DNA from: Otis tarda
Taxonomy: Eukaryota > Chordata > Aves > Otidiformes > Otididae
Assembly (NCBI GenBank): GCA_026413225.1
Contig: CM048553.1
Span: forward strand, 112,055,190-112,119,189
Direction of reading: 5' to 3'
DNA length: 64,000 nucleotides
Under the pieces are notes generated by a model, which saw only the letters and a program-made list of their open reading frames with translations, was not told the origin of the DNA and searched no databases. A program made the translations under genes and the position numbers. Positions 13,132 through 24,986 of the stretch are shown piece by piece (positions within the stretch are counted from its first letter, which is position 1; every line of letters begins with the position of its first letter).

Positions 13132-13893
13132 AAGAGAATTAATGAGGTTATCTGGCTTTACCCGGGATTATTAGGCACAGCTGGCCAGGGGCACAGGGTG
13201 CGGGTACTGGGCTGCTGTGCAGGTTTGGGTGTGAACGGGGACCTACTGGCTGAATTAGTTGGAATTAAATTTCTGTCTCAGTGCTTTTGTGGCATTCACT
13301 TGTCCCTGAAGCCGCTTGCCTGGGGTTACTCTGAGCATGTGAGGGCAGCCCTAAAGGAGAGGGAGCTGGCAAAATCTATGAGAGAGGTTTTCTTCCCTTA
13401 TTCTGAAAGGCAAGTATCTTTTCTATCCCTAGCCTTTGAGAAATCAAACAAAAGCACAACCAAACCACACACACCCACAAAAGACTGTTCTATACATGAA
13501 GTAGTGGTTAGGGAGGAGATATTATCACCGAACCCCTCCGTTCTCTCTTTTTACTCCATCAGACCCTGCAATGTCTCCTTGGTGCCAGCCTGTGCCCCTG
13601 CAGAGTCCCACGCGTCCCCACATGCCATGCAGGGACTGTCCCCGGGAGGGAGGGCAGCAGCCTTGGCCAAAGCTCAGGGAAGTTCACTGTGCTTTTCCAC
13701 CTGCTCGGTGACAGCATGTGTAGGCGTCACATTGCCTTCAGACCTCACGAGCTTGGGGATCACATTGAAAAATGAAAGAAAAATGCAAACTCCCAGACTT
13801 GTCAGCTCCTGGTTTTCAGAAGTCATGATTCAAGCCAGCAAAAGCGATGAGATTTGCATAAGACTCAGAAACTCTTTTGGACTTGTTTCTTAA
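13132..13893 (+). other. Longest non-repeat open frame in the window; probably not a gene
   Basis: The frame is open from just after a stop at 13129-13131 to the stop ending at 13893. That is about 254 codons if no start is required, or 231 codons from a GTG at 13198. I recognise no domain. The predicted protein is ordinary in composition, with several cysteines, a run rich in Ser and Ala near the middle and a basic C-terminal part. No ATG opens the frame near its start, and no repeat family explains it. The frame lies in a GC-richer patch where stops are rarer. It might be chance, part of a non-coding transcript, or the remains of an exon. Chance is the favoured reading. Confidence 0.15.
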
Positions 13894-13968
13894 AGTTTTG
13901 CCTCCCCTACTGCCACTACCCCTCCCTTCGTTTTCTGGCTTCCAGGACTGTAAAACACATTTGATTCT

Positions 13969-14012
13969 AGTATATTCGCAAATTGGATCTAGTATATTCG
14001 CAAATTGGATCT
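13969..14012. repeat. Perfect 22-bp tandem duplication
   Basis: The 22-base unit beginning agtatattcgcaaatt and ending ggatct occurs twice without a mismatch, at 13969-13990 and 13991-14012. The eight bases before it (ttgattct) match the end of the unit at seven positions, so there may be a partial third copy. It looks like a recent slippage or duplication event. Confidence 0.9.
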
Positions 14013-15287
14013 AGACAGCCACATAGAGCTGTTTCTTTTTTTTCTGAGATGTAAGCTGATGTTCTCACATAATCAAAGAATTTAAGGAGCCTGGGCTTTA
14101 GGAAAAAACACCAAATAGTGTGTGCTGCAATAAAATCACAGGAGCTGGCAGTCATGACATGTCATAGGTTTTTTTTGACCTCTCAAAGCCTGTGTCAGGG
14201 GACTCACACGCCTGAAAGGTTACATGAATGTACCACAGGATCTCACCTATTTTACATCCTTGTTTGGGCACTGCTATTGACCCTGTAGTTGTTTTACAGT
14301 CCTACCTGTAGCTCCTTAAAGCCCCATATTTCTCCACAGGTAGGTATGCCGAAGGGTCCATGGCATACGAGACTTATGTGTAAAATCCAGTCTGTCTGAG
14401 CTACTTAGTACTGCTTGAAACATAGCTTATGGCATGATTCAAAATTTGTTCCAAATTCTAAAACCAGCTTTTCCTTATTATTTGCTAAGTGATACCATAG
14501 TGCTGGATCCTAAGCAGGCACATAAAACCCTGTCTCTGCTATGTAAAGACTTGTGCTAGATTAACTGCTAGATAGTAGTTCTCCAATCTTGCCCTTCGGA
14601 AGCCTCCAAAACCTGTTTTTTCTAACACATTTTTTCTAACTCTTTTTGCATGAATAATGTCAAATTTTTACCCACAGCAAATATATTTTTCCACATTGAT
14701 TTTTGCAAGTTCAGATGCTCTTGGTGCCTATTCTCTGTTTTCTGCTTCATGTTAAAAAGAATGCTCTTCTTTCTCTCCCCCTCCCCCCGTTATTAATTCA
14801 GCAACTTGGATTCAAGAAGTGGAATGTTACTTAAGTTGTGAGGAATTGGAGGTACTGATCTGATGAAATATTAACTATGCACTTCAGAAAGTTTTATCTT
14901 ACACTAGTTCATAGTAATAAAATCAGCTCTGAATAGACCAATTTGTAATGTGTACATCGGATAGTTATCCTGGAACTTATGGAAAATTACTTATTACACA
15001 GAAGTAAATCAATGAGCGTTTGAACATCCTAACTACCAGGGCACATATTCTCTTATTGCAGTCACCACAAAAATTGTTCAGTATTGTTGAGGGGGCACGG
15101 AGCGTGAGTGTGTGTATGTAAACAGGAAGAAAGTGTTGAAGAAAGAAAGCCCCAAAATCCAGATCTTAAAAGTAGCCTGCAGCAGAGGCAAGACGAACAC
15201 AGAACTTGTTGATCTAAGTGACAGAGGACATCATGTACTGCTGCAGACTCCTGGGGGGTCTGTACTCATGCCAGTGTTACCCACATT

Positions 15288-16117
15288 ATCATAGAATTGT
15301 AGAATCATAGAATTGTTAGGGTTGGAAGGGACCTTCAAAGGTCGTCTAGTCCAACCTCCTTGCAAGGAGCAGGGACATCCCTGACTAGATCAGGTTGCTC
15401 AGAGCCTCATCCAGCCTGGCCTTGAACGTTTCCAGGAATGGGGCATCCACCACCTCTCTGGGAAACCTGGGACAGTGTTCTACAACTCTCATTGTAAAAA
15501 TTTTTTTTTCTAATATCCAATCTAACTCTACCTCCCTCTATTTTAAAACCATTACCCCTCGTCCTATCGCAACAGGCCCTACTGAACAGCCTCTCCCCAT
15601 CTTTCTTGTAGGCCCCCTTGAGGTATTGGAAGACTGCTATAAGGTCTCCCCAGAGCCTTCTCTTCTCCAGGCTGAACAGCCTCAACTCTCTCAGCCTGTC
15701 CTCATAAGAGAGGTGCTCCAGCCCTTTTATCATCTTTGTGGCCCTCCTCTGGACCTTCTCCAGCTGGTCCATGTCCTTCTTATGTTGGGAGCTCCAGAAC
15801 TGGACACAGTACTCCAGGTGGGGTCTCACCAGGGCAGAGTAGAGGGGGAGAATCACCTCCCTCGACCTGCTGGCCACGCTCCTCTTGATGCAGCCCAGGA
15901 TGTGGTTGGCCTTCTGGGCCGCAAGGGCGCATTGCCTGCTCATGTTGAGCTTCTTGTCCACCAGCACTCCCAAGTCTTTCTCCTCAGGGCTGGTCTTGAT
16001 CCATTCCCCGCCCAGCCTGTATTTGTGCCTGGGATTGCCACGACCCAGGTGCAGGACCTTGCACTTGGCCTGGTTGAACTTCATGAAGTTGGAAAGGGCC
16101 TACCTCTCTAGGTGCAA
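15288..16117 (-). repeat. Younger CR1 LINE, 5'-truncated, ORF2 C-terminal part
   Basis: A minus-strand CR1 copy. The left end shows the reverse complement of the CR1 3' end (atcatagaattg repeats, then gttggaagggacc). From 16084 down to about 15510 the minus strand encodes the C-terminal part of CR1 ORF2 without a stop. Blocks in order are [58 protein letters not shown] and QRRATKMI. This part lies downstream of the reverse transcriptase catalytic core, which is missing. After RLDIRKK the frame leaves the consensus at a run of nine T on the plus strand (15501-15509), so the last 25-30 residues of the open frame are out of phase. The nominal 225-codon frame (15407-16084) is thus not a host gene. 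The copy shares diagnostic words with the one at 63241-64000 (cctgggacagtgttctacaa), so both come from one subfamily. 5' truncation is usual for CR1. Confidence 0.93.
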
Positions 16118-18077
16118 TCAGGGCAGCAGCAGACCAAATATATGTAAATGTACGTAAATCTGGAGGACCTCTGTAATGACAGAGGAAGCCCAAGCTTATG
16201 TTCATATAACTCAAGCTGTAACCTGCTAAAACTGTCTCCTTGTAAAAATATGCTAGTTCAATGAATAAGCATGCACTGGCAATAGGTGCATTTCAAACAA
16301 TATCAGGCTACATATTAACTCTCTTAGAACAATTGGCAAATTTAAGAGTTTAAAATATCCTGAAATCTACATATTTTATAATAGGCTGGTAGGTACATTC
16401 TTTGCCATGCTCTCCTAGGAAGAAAGTTAATCAGAGGTCTGACTTTCAAGTAATTACATAACATTTATTTTATTTAAGATCAAAATTGAAAAATTGAAAA
16501 AGTAAGTAAACAAAAAGTAATTTTCCTTCCATTTGATTTCCCTCTACTCTGACTTGTATCTCTGGAGTTATCCATGTATCCATAAGTCTATGTATAGATA
16601 TTCTTAGGGGAGATTCAGCAAAAGCAGCTGTATTTTCAGTTCATAACTTACCTTAATAGAAATTGCCTTTTGCCTGTAAACAAATCTTAAGAAGTATGGA
16701 GCTAGAACTAGGCAATATTACTGTGTTTATTGCCTTACCTCTCAGCTCACAAATCCATTTGGAATGGAGGAAAGGTAGCTCATTTCCACTATGATTCAGA
16801 TAGTGTATCCTTACTTATTGTTTTTAATTATCTGAAGTTAAACACAAACCCTCAAAGATCCTCAAAGACATAGATTGTCTCCAGAAAAGAGCAGTTGAAT
16901 TTGTGGTTGACCATTTTATCATGCCAGCACAGATTCACTGCCCCTCTGGGGCAGGTGTAACACCTGGTGGTACTCTGGTACCCATGCAAAGATTTCTTCC
17001 AAGTTTGGCATGTCCCCTGCTCTTCTCAGGATTGCCAGGCCTCAGTCCTAGCATTCTTCATGTTCCCTTCAGCAGCCACCATCTCTGACTCAGCCTGGGG
17101 TGACGGACTTGCATTGCTCCTCTCTAGATAGCAAGAACAGTTGGCAGGACCTATGTCTACCTGCTAGAAAGTTTGGAGCATGTCCATTTACCAGGGAAGA
17201 ACATTCAAAACCAGCATGATTTGAGGAGTCAGGCACTTGCTCCTCCTGAAGATAATAGTGGAACAATTCAGGTGTTTTATCATGAATCCAGAAGGGGAAG
17301 TCTGAGTCTGACTCTGAATGTCAACCCAGCAGCATTGTAGGCAACACATCTATGGATGATTTTCATCAGGCTAGGGAATCCTAACTTTCCTTAACTATGT
17401 TTGTGTAATAAACTTCCTAGCTTGAAAAAGTATTGGAGGAAAGAGAATATTCAGATGCTTTTCCAGGCTGTACAAATCTCTTAAATGAGTGAGAAACCTT
17501 GGCTAGTACGCCTGCTAAAACTTCACTGGCTTCCACACTGTCCAGGACAGTGGAGGACCTGACTGCATCAGAGTTCAGATTAACACAGAAAGTGTTCTAT
17601 CATTATTCTAAGAGAAAGATTTACTTACTTTCTGACATTTCACCCTTATTCTTTCACATCCATCAGTGCAGACATGTATGCAAAAAAAATTTATTGCCAG
17701 AAATAGTCATAGGCACATAGTGGCTCAGATTCTTCTCTTATTTATAAATATTTTTACTAAAGTAGAGCTACTCCAGGTTTGAAGTGGTGTAAAAGAAGGA
17801 GAGGCCCAATATATATAAACTTATATATTATTTATTAGCACATCATCAGGAGTTATTGCTTTAGCTTGCTCTGTGTCAATAACAATACGATTTTACAACT
17901 TGGAAAAGTAATTGTCTTTTTGCTTTCATTTCCTTTGACGGGAAAAGCAAAATTATTTTAGTGCCATTTCACATGACTAACACTTTCAGGAGCACAAAGC
18001 AACGTAATAATAATTTGGGATGAGGTGATAATGCGGAAGAGGAAACATACATTCTGCAGATAAATGTGATGCATAGA
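16118..18077. other. Unique AT-rich non-coding DNA
   Basis: Between the CR1 copy and the second solo LTR I see only AT-rich unique sequence with short chance frames. A TATA-like palindromic patch (tatataaacttatatatta, about 17813-17831) is low-complexity rather than a supported promoter. Confidence 0.55.
18073..18077. repeat. Target site duplication, left side of LTR copy 2 (ataga)
   Basis: Five bases ataga before the LTR, repeated exactly after it at 19222-19226. They differ from the tcagt pair of copy 1, which shows two independent integrations. Confidence 0.85.
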
Positions 18078-19221
18078 TGTCGTAGTTCAGCCCTGATTAG
18101 GACCAGACTACGCAGTCTCTCTCTCACTCCCCCCACCCTCCGAAAGAACAGGGAGAGAAAATATGAGGAAAAACGGCTCGAGGTTTGAGATAAGGACAGG
18201 GAGAAATCCTCAAAGTTACCGTCACGGGCAAAACAGACTCGACTTGGGAAAAACTATTCATTTATTACTACAAACAGCAGGATAATGAGACAGGGAACAA
18301 GATAACCTCCATCCACCCCTCCCTCTTCCCAAGCTTAACATTATCTCTACTACCTTCCCCCCCCCGAGCGGCACAGGGGGGAAGAGGGAATGGGGGTTGC
18401 AGTCAGTTCATCATACGTTGTTTCATGCCGCTGCTTCATGGTCGGGGGAAGAACTCCTCACATTCCTCCCCTGCTCCATCGTGGGGTCCCTCCCACGGGC
18501 CACAGTCCTTCGTGGAACTGCTCCGGCGTGGGTCATCTCTTCCACGGAGTACAGTCTCTCCAGAACGGCTGTCCCAGCGGGCCCTCCACGGGCCACAGCC
18601 GCCTTCAGGCATCCACCTCCCCCGGTACGGGGTCCTTCACGGGCTCCAAGTGGATCTCTGCCCCTCCATGGACCTCCATGGGCTGCAGGGGGACAACCTG
18701 CTCCACCATGGTCGTCACCACAGGCTGCAGGGGAATCTTGGCCAGGAGCCGCATTACTCCTCCCCCTCCTTCTGAACTGACCTTGGCGTCTGCAGCCGTT
18801 CCTCACAACAGGGTGGTAGATGTCTCTCAGGATCTTTTTACATCTTATTCACTTCTCATCTCCTCTCCACTTCTTGCAGCCGGGCCGGGCCGAGTCGGGC
18901 CCAGTTGGCCGCCTGGCAAGAGGCCAGAGGGTGAGGCCTGCAAGGCCCAGGAGGCCTGCGCCTCCCCCTCTGCGCCTCTGCCCCCGCTCAGCTTCTTCAC
19001 ATCTTCTCTTCTTCTCTCTTTTTTTTTCTGTTTTCCCCTTCTTAAATACGTTATCGCAGAGGCGTTATCACGGGACATTCTGCTACCAATCGGCTCGACC
19101 TTGGCCAGCAGCAGGTCCGCCCTAGGCCTGGCCAAGTCCACTGAACAAAGGGGAGCGACTTCTAGCAGTTTCCTGCAGAAGCTACCACCTTAGGCCCCCC
19201 CTCACTAACAAAACCACGACA
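18078..19221 (-). mobile_element. Solo LTR, avian ERVL-type, copy 2
   Basis: A second copy of the LTR seen at 10729-11862, in the same orientation and 1144 bases long. It has the same ends (tgtcgtagttc on the left, aaccacgaca on the right) and its own perfect 5-bp target duplication, ataga, at 18073-18077 and 19222-19226. The minus strand again shows a TATTTAAG motif (19041-19048) and AATAAA (18261-18266). It differs from copy 1 by scattered substitutions of a few percent and a small length difference. No gag, pol or env-like sequence lies on either side, so it is a solo LTR from a separate insertion and not the partner end of copy 1. The long open frames inside it, up to 267 codons at 18390-19193, have no known domain, read against the LTR direction or out of any gene context, and follow from its GC-rich, stop-poor composition. 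Confidence 0.88.
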
Positions 19222-19226
19222 ATAGA
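19222..19226. repeat. Target site duplication, right side of LTR copy 2 (ataga)
   Basis: Partner of the ataga at 18073-18077. Confidence 0.85.
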
Positions 19227-22200
19227 TTATATGCACAGAGAATAAGAAAAAAAAAAGAAAGAAATGAAAAAAAGCTAATAATAATGTTTCTGCGTAATGC
19301 TCTCCCAAATTAAATTGCTCTGATCTGGTGTCTCTCATGAATCATTGTATCAGAAACTGCCACAGCTAAAACGAGATTCCTTTGCTATCTTCAGTGTGAA
19401 TTAAAACAGTAACTTGCCCTTTTATTCCTGAGCTCTACCATCAGCGTTTGTCAAAGAGAAATAAAGATTTAAACATAAGAAATCATCCCTGTGATTTTCA
19501 AAATAGTGTTTAAATTCTGCCTTGGATAAATTCAATATAGAATATTGAAATTGCATCCTATGGAAGCAGTGTTTCTGATCCATTTTATCTGAAATAAAAT
19601 CATTCACTTAATTTAACATGATAACAGTTAGAAATTGAAATTATGACTGTTATCTAATTATATGTTCAAAATTGGACTCTGAAATTATCTTTTCTGAGTT
19701 AGGCTGAACTATGTGTCTTGCATGTAAGTACTCTCCAGAGTATGTATTGAGTTTTCTAGAACATGTCCTGCATCTTGCTATTTCTAGTGTTGCCTAGTCT
19801 CAGAAATTCACCATGAGTGACATTTCATGGCATTAAGACAACCTAGACATATAAAACAAACCCACTGAATCCTCAGCATAGACCGCCTTTCACCAAATAA
19901 TTCAATGTTGGCTTTTTATCTGTGTAAAGCATAAAGACATTGAAACACTCATAAATATTCTTGGCTGAACTACTTAATCTTATTACCAGGAAGGGAATTT
20001 GTAGCTTTTTTTTTTGAGAAAAAAGATTTGAGTACTTTCGTTTGGCTTCAAATTATGAAATGCATTACTAAAATTGTACATTTTCAACAAATATTAAAAC
20101 AAACTCAATCCATTTACGCTGCTTGCCTTAGTTTGTATTTATGGCCCTGGAGCACGTCTTGCAGTTCACGGGCTTGATGTTGTGCTGGAAAGTGCTGGAA
20201 AGGCTCCGTTTGTCCTAAAGGTGTTTGGGTTGGGAACTGTGTTCCTGACAGGGAGGTTTGAAAGCTTCCCCATTACCTCAGGGGCCATGTAGCAAAGCTT
20301 TCACCTCCGATTTTGGCCCAGAGTCACAAAACTTTATCAAATAAAACTCCTGTATGGAATAAATCTTTGTTTTTCAGGGACAAGTGATAAGGCAGGCATG
20401 CAGCAGGCAGAGCTGGGTGCTGCACTGACAGGCAAATATTCAGCTCTCTTCAATTACACTATACATGTGTTAATTAAACAGCAAATATAAATGACGGTAG
20501 AAAAACTTGTGGTATTGAGTTGACTGTAGAAACATATTGAATGACATGTTTTTCAATTGCCATAAAATTAGGTTGCCAGTTTACAGCTGTCTTTCTTCTC
20601 AAACAGATCTGATGAAAGGGACAGAAAACTGTTTCAGCACACCTCACATCAGCACAGAAGGCAGAGTCGGAGAGTGGTCCCACACAGTGAAAATAATCAA
20701 AGAGATAGAAAAGCCACAGTAATTTAAAATTATGGAATGTGAAAGTTTCTGGCTGCTCTTCCAGTGAAGGCAACAGGCTGAACTGGTAAGATGAGCTGTC
20801 AGAAGGAAAAAATATTGTTTTTTTTTTCACTGTGTGGCAACCACTGAGCAACCTAGCTGGCATACTGAAATCCTCTTGATTTACTCATATGTGCCAGGCT
20901 ACACGAAAATTGTTTTGTTTTGGGTGTTTGCCTGTTAGTGAAAATGAATGTAACCTCCTAGTTGAGAAAAGGCCAATACATATCAGATCACTTACAAGAC
21001 CACAAAGCAGTTGTATTCTCAAAACAGATCTAGTCTAAAATTTTTTATTCAGCTAAACAGTTTGGAAGCACACTAAAAAAAATTAACTGAAAGTTTCTAC
21101 CATGCCCGACATCCCCAGTGTGTATGCTGAGAAGACAGCCAGGCTTCCAGCTGATTCTAGCTGGCAGCATTTGGGAGCTGGGCAGAAATACACTTACCTG
21201 AGCTCAGCTCAGGCAGCTCAAACAGCTGAAATTAAGTCTCTTTAGGCAGATCTAAAGCAGCTAGCTCTAACAGGAGTGGAAGACGTCACCGCACCATGGT
21301 TTTTATCCAGCTACAATACTGGTCTATGTCTCAAAAGAACTGTGTGATATATTTGATAATACTACATAATTCTCCATGATGTCATGAAAGAAATGTTGAC
21401 TGACTAGCTGCTATTTGATGAACGTCAAATTCTGTCAAGCTTTTGCCTTTTTTTTTCCTCTGAGAGGAGAGGGAACACCAATTCAGGCTGATAGTGCTGC
21501 CCTTGGTCAAATGCCCTTTCTCCTGCTTGAGCATGGCTTGGCTGAGCTGCTGCTGTCACCTCCCTGTGGGGAAGGGGATGGGGCTGCAGGCACAATTCCT
21601 TATGAAAGCAAGGAAATGTAAGGAAATTCAAAACTAGTCCCTGTCACCCCTCGCTGTGGAGCTCAGACTACTTTGAATTGTGGCATTTCATAATGGAAAC
21701 CTAATACATGATCTTCTCTTCACTCCAAAGCGCTACCTGACATCCATGGGTGTTTTTAATAAGAATGGAAGGGGGTTTGCCCTTAGTTTGCTTTGCTTCA
21801 CCAAAATGGAAGAAGAACAAGTGAAATTATTTGTTGTGCACTGGGATCCTTACTTACCAAAGGCACAAAAGTCTTCATTGAGACTTCTGCTGGGTTTGCA
21901 AAGCAGTGAATAAAAGGGAAAAAAATGCCATTCATAATTTATATTTTGCTGTTGGCAACAGATGGTATGAGAGCATTGAGATGACTGTGTTGTGTTTAAA
22001 ATTAGCATTAGTCTCGAATAAGGTGCTTATTTCTGTTAGTCAATGTGCTTACATTCATACCAAATATATAACCTACTGTTGTCAATCAACACTCATTTTG
22101 ATATATATTTATCTTATCTATGACACGTGGTATTCCAATACATTTCTTATTAACCTTAATATGTTCTTATTCACAACATTTAATTAACAAATTATGTTAT

Positions 22201-24924
22201 AATCAAGACTCTTCCTTTTGAACCATTTATTATTGACATTTCTTAGTAACATGTTTACAGGAGCCAAAAATACTATATCCAGCACAGAGATACATAAAGA
22301 TTTCCGGGGTGGTTAATCAGATTCTTTTTTGTATAAATACATCTTAATGGGCTCTCTTTATTTAAAAGTGAATGTTTGTGTCAGGTTACCTACTTATGGC
22401 TTTTGCAATGTGGAATCCATTCAAGTGGCCTTTAATCTTGATGATTGCTAACACCAGTTTCAAAATGACTTTGCAAAGAAGAAGCTAAAACATGTAATGG
22501 CAGACGAGAATGTCCTTTATGAGCTCAAAGCCTATCTGCATTCATAAAATGGCCTTTGCCTTTCCCTCGGTCCCTGAAGCTTGCCAGTGTTACATCCTTT
22601 AATGACTCCACGGGATTTAGCTTTGATACTCAAAGTTGTCAACCCTACTGGTCCCACTAATATTCTGTGTGTCCTAGTGACGTGGGTAAGCTCACATCCA
22701 GATATTATTTACTGAATAAAAATCCATGCACTTGGAAGGTTGGGGGGAACTCCAAGAAATATGGGAAAATTTCAGATTAAAACTCCCTTTTAGACCATAT
22801 CAACAGACCACTGAAAAAATTACTTAGCAGCAGCCACAACAAGATGCTCAGTGAAAATCCCTGCAATGCTTGTTTTTGTTTCATAGCGTCATTTTTTTCT
22901 CTTTTATCTTCCCTGTTGCTGTGATCAACAGAGGGCAGTTGGGCTCCTTTCTATTTTCAGTTTCAATTAAAATTTCAAAACTGTTCTTGATTGAACTTTT
23001 GAACACGCTGAAATGTGAAAGCGCCCCCGCTGTCGCTAAAATGGTTGGAAACGTGGTTCCTGGGCATGAACATTTCAAAGAGAAGATGCTGGTTGAAAGT
23101 GGTTCCACCTCCGCTCTCTGCTCCAATACGCTTGTTAAAGTCTCAGGAGAGCCCCTTTCTTTTAAAGGTAAAATCCAAGTGGAGTGCTTTGATTTAACAT
23201 TACTGATAAGAAAAAAAAAACCTAACTAACCAACAATTTGGGTAAAAGCTATTGAACGCAGCAAAAACAACAATCCCAAAAAGCTGTGGGAGCAGAGGGC
23301 TTCAAAGGGAGAAAGCTCAGCACAGCCTCAACAGTCTGGCTGCAAGGCGTGTTTTGAGGATGCTATCAAACACATGTAATGTAAATTCAAACACCTTCCT
23401 GGCAGCTCTGCTTTGTGTGGGGGATATACAGAGAGAGTCCTTGGGAATTTGCTTCTTCTCACAAGCTTAGAAGAGGGTTTTTTTTTTACAGGGAAGATTT
23501 CGAGCCTCTGACTTAGTGCAGTTGGGGATATTATATGTGGTCTTCACTATGCTGAGTTTGGCCTTTCTTAAGTCTATTCCTCATTAAGACAATGTATGGG
23601 CATATATACACGATATTGCTTGTGAATACAAACATCTCATCTGTATTTTGCAATATTATTGTGATATTTTTCTGTGGACTAGTGTATAAATTGCATCATA
23701 AAATGCTGGGGATGTGAAAAAGAAATAAAGAAGCAATGACACAGGGCTATGACATCACTTCATGAGTGTTAGTCACATCCTAAGAGGAACATGTTTTTGT
23801 GCCAAGCAGAAAAATCATCACATCTTTGGATGATTCCTGAAAATCCTAGAATTCTGCTACGTACTAGTGCTTGTTATCTTAATGTATATGATTACAGGAG
23901 AGCAAACTGTTCAAATGTTTCTTGTTGATTTGGAGCCTAACTGTGCATAAAAAAATACTACAACAAACTTATTAAGTTGAGATTCAAAATAGTGGGAAAA
24001 GACCATTAATTTATTGTAGTAGAATGGACAGGAATTAGTTAAAAAGCAGGAACACAGTTGCAAAGATGGGGATTGATAAAATGGAGTGAACAGCATTTAA
24101 CACATTTTCAAAGGCGTTCAACTCAGGAGATTAAGTCAACTTCCTGAAGATGCCTAATACCCACAGGACCTATCTGGATAAAAGTATGATTTTAACACAT
24201 CCAAAGGGTGCCGTTAAATTAAAAATTTTATATAAATCTAAGATTGCCATAGTGAGAGAAAATAATTGGGTAGCAACAGTGAGGCAGTTATTAGAACTGA
24301 TGAAATAAAGCAATCAAGAGCTTTGCTTAAAAGGCTGACTGGTAACTACCACAACCAGCTGACAACTGAGAACCCCTGACAGCAAGAAAGGATAGCACGT
24401 TCCTCCCTCAGCTATTCTCCTTAAGGAGCAGAAAACTGTCTTTTAGTAGATTTCTTTTTTTTTAAAATCAGACAAATTTTTTCAATTCATCACTTTTCTT
24501 GATGTGGTCTCCTCTGTGGTTATACTGATGACACATCGTGTGCAGGTATGAGACAGATACCTCTACACCTTTGCATTGGCACACTGCTAAGGATAGAGAC
24601 ACTGGAATGTCATCTTATAGTCAATGTAGTAGTGCTCAAACTGTAAAGAAATGGAAGCAGTCGGTACCTGGAGGAAAGCAAGGGAAGCAAGAATCTTACC
24701 AAAGCCTAGCAAAAGCTCAGGCAGTCCTAAAATAAAATAAGAGTGAAATGATACCTGCAAAACTTACCAAGGGACTCAAAAAACTTCTCTTGATAGCAGA
24801 AATCTCAAAGTCATTCCTAAACTGTTGGCTTTGGCATGTTTCCAAAGGGCCCCAGGGACAAAACGCATCTATGACAGTGAAATGTAATGAGCATTTCCCT
24901 TTCAGCAACCAGGAGTACCCAGGC
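19227..24924. other. Unique non-coding DNA, parts resembling conserved non-coding sequence
   Basis: No gene recognised. The block from about 22380 to 22660 is balanced in composition, free of repeats and dense in transcription-factor-like words. It is raised as a finding, not a feature. A 119-codon frame at 22870-23229 starts from a TTG and has no domain, so I do not call it. Confidence 0.5.
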
Positions 24925-24986
24925 TTTGTTTTGTTTTGTTTTGTTTTTTTTCTTCCCCCCACACCGCCCCCCCCCACCAGTCCCCC
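24925..24986. repeat. (TTTTG)n, T run and C-rich tract
   Basis: About four copies of ttttg run into a T tract (24925-24951). A C-rich stretch follows, with C runs of six, nine and five between about 24955 and 24986. The minus strand of this second part is a G-rich run that could form a G-quadruplex. Confidence 0.8.

Larger units (their letters stand above)
11868..15287. other. Mostly unique DNA; holds a 254-codon open frame of unknown status
   Basis: No recognised gene. The part from about 12830 to 13900 is GC-richer than its surroundings and includes an uninterrupted plus-strand frame (13132-13893), described separately. A perfect 22-bp tandem duplication lies at 13969-14012. The stretch 14160-15287 shows nothing I can name. 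Confidence 0.5.

Noticed and set aside
15395-16111. 238-codon plus-strand frame
   Set aside because: It is antisense to the CR1 ORF2 C-terminal frame, which explains its openness.
18390-19193. 267-codon open frame
   Set aside because: It lies wholly in the solo LTR, opposite to the LTR's direction, with several overlapping frames open on both strands. GC-rich, stop-poor composition explains it.
10729-19221. A full provirus with LTRs at 10729 and 18078
   Set aside because: Each LTR has its own different 5-bp target duplication, and the 6.2 kb between them shows no retroviral gene blocks, only unique DNA and a CR1 copy.
22870-23229. 119-codon plus-strand frame
   Set aside because: Starts from TTG, no domain, no splice context that stands out.
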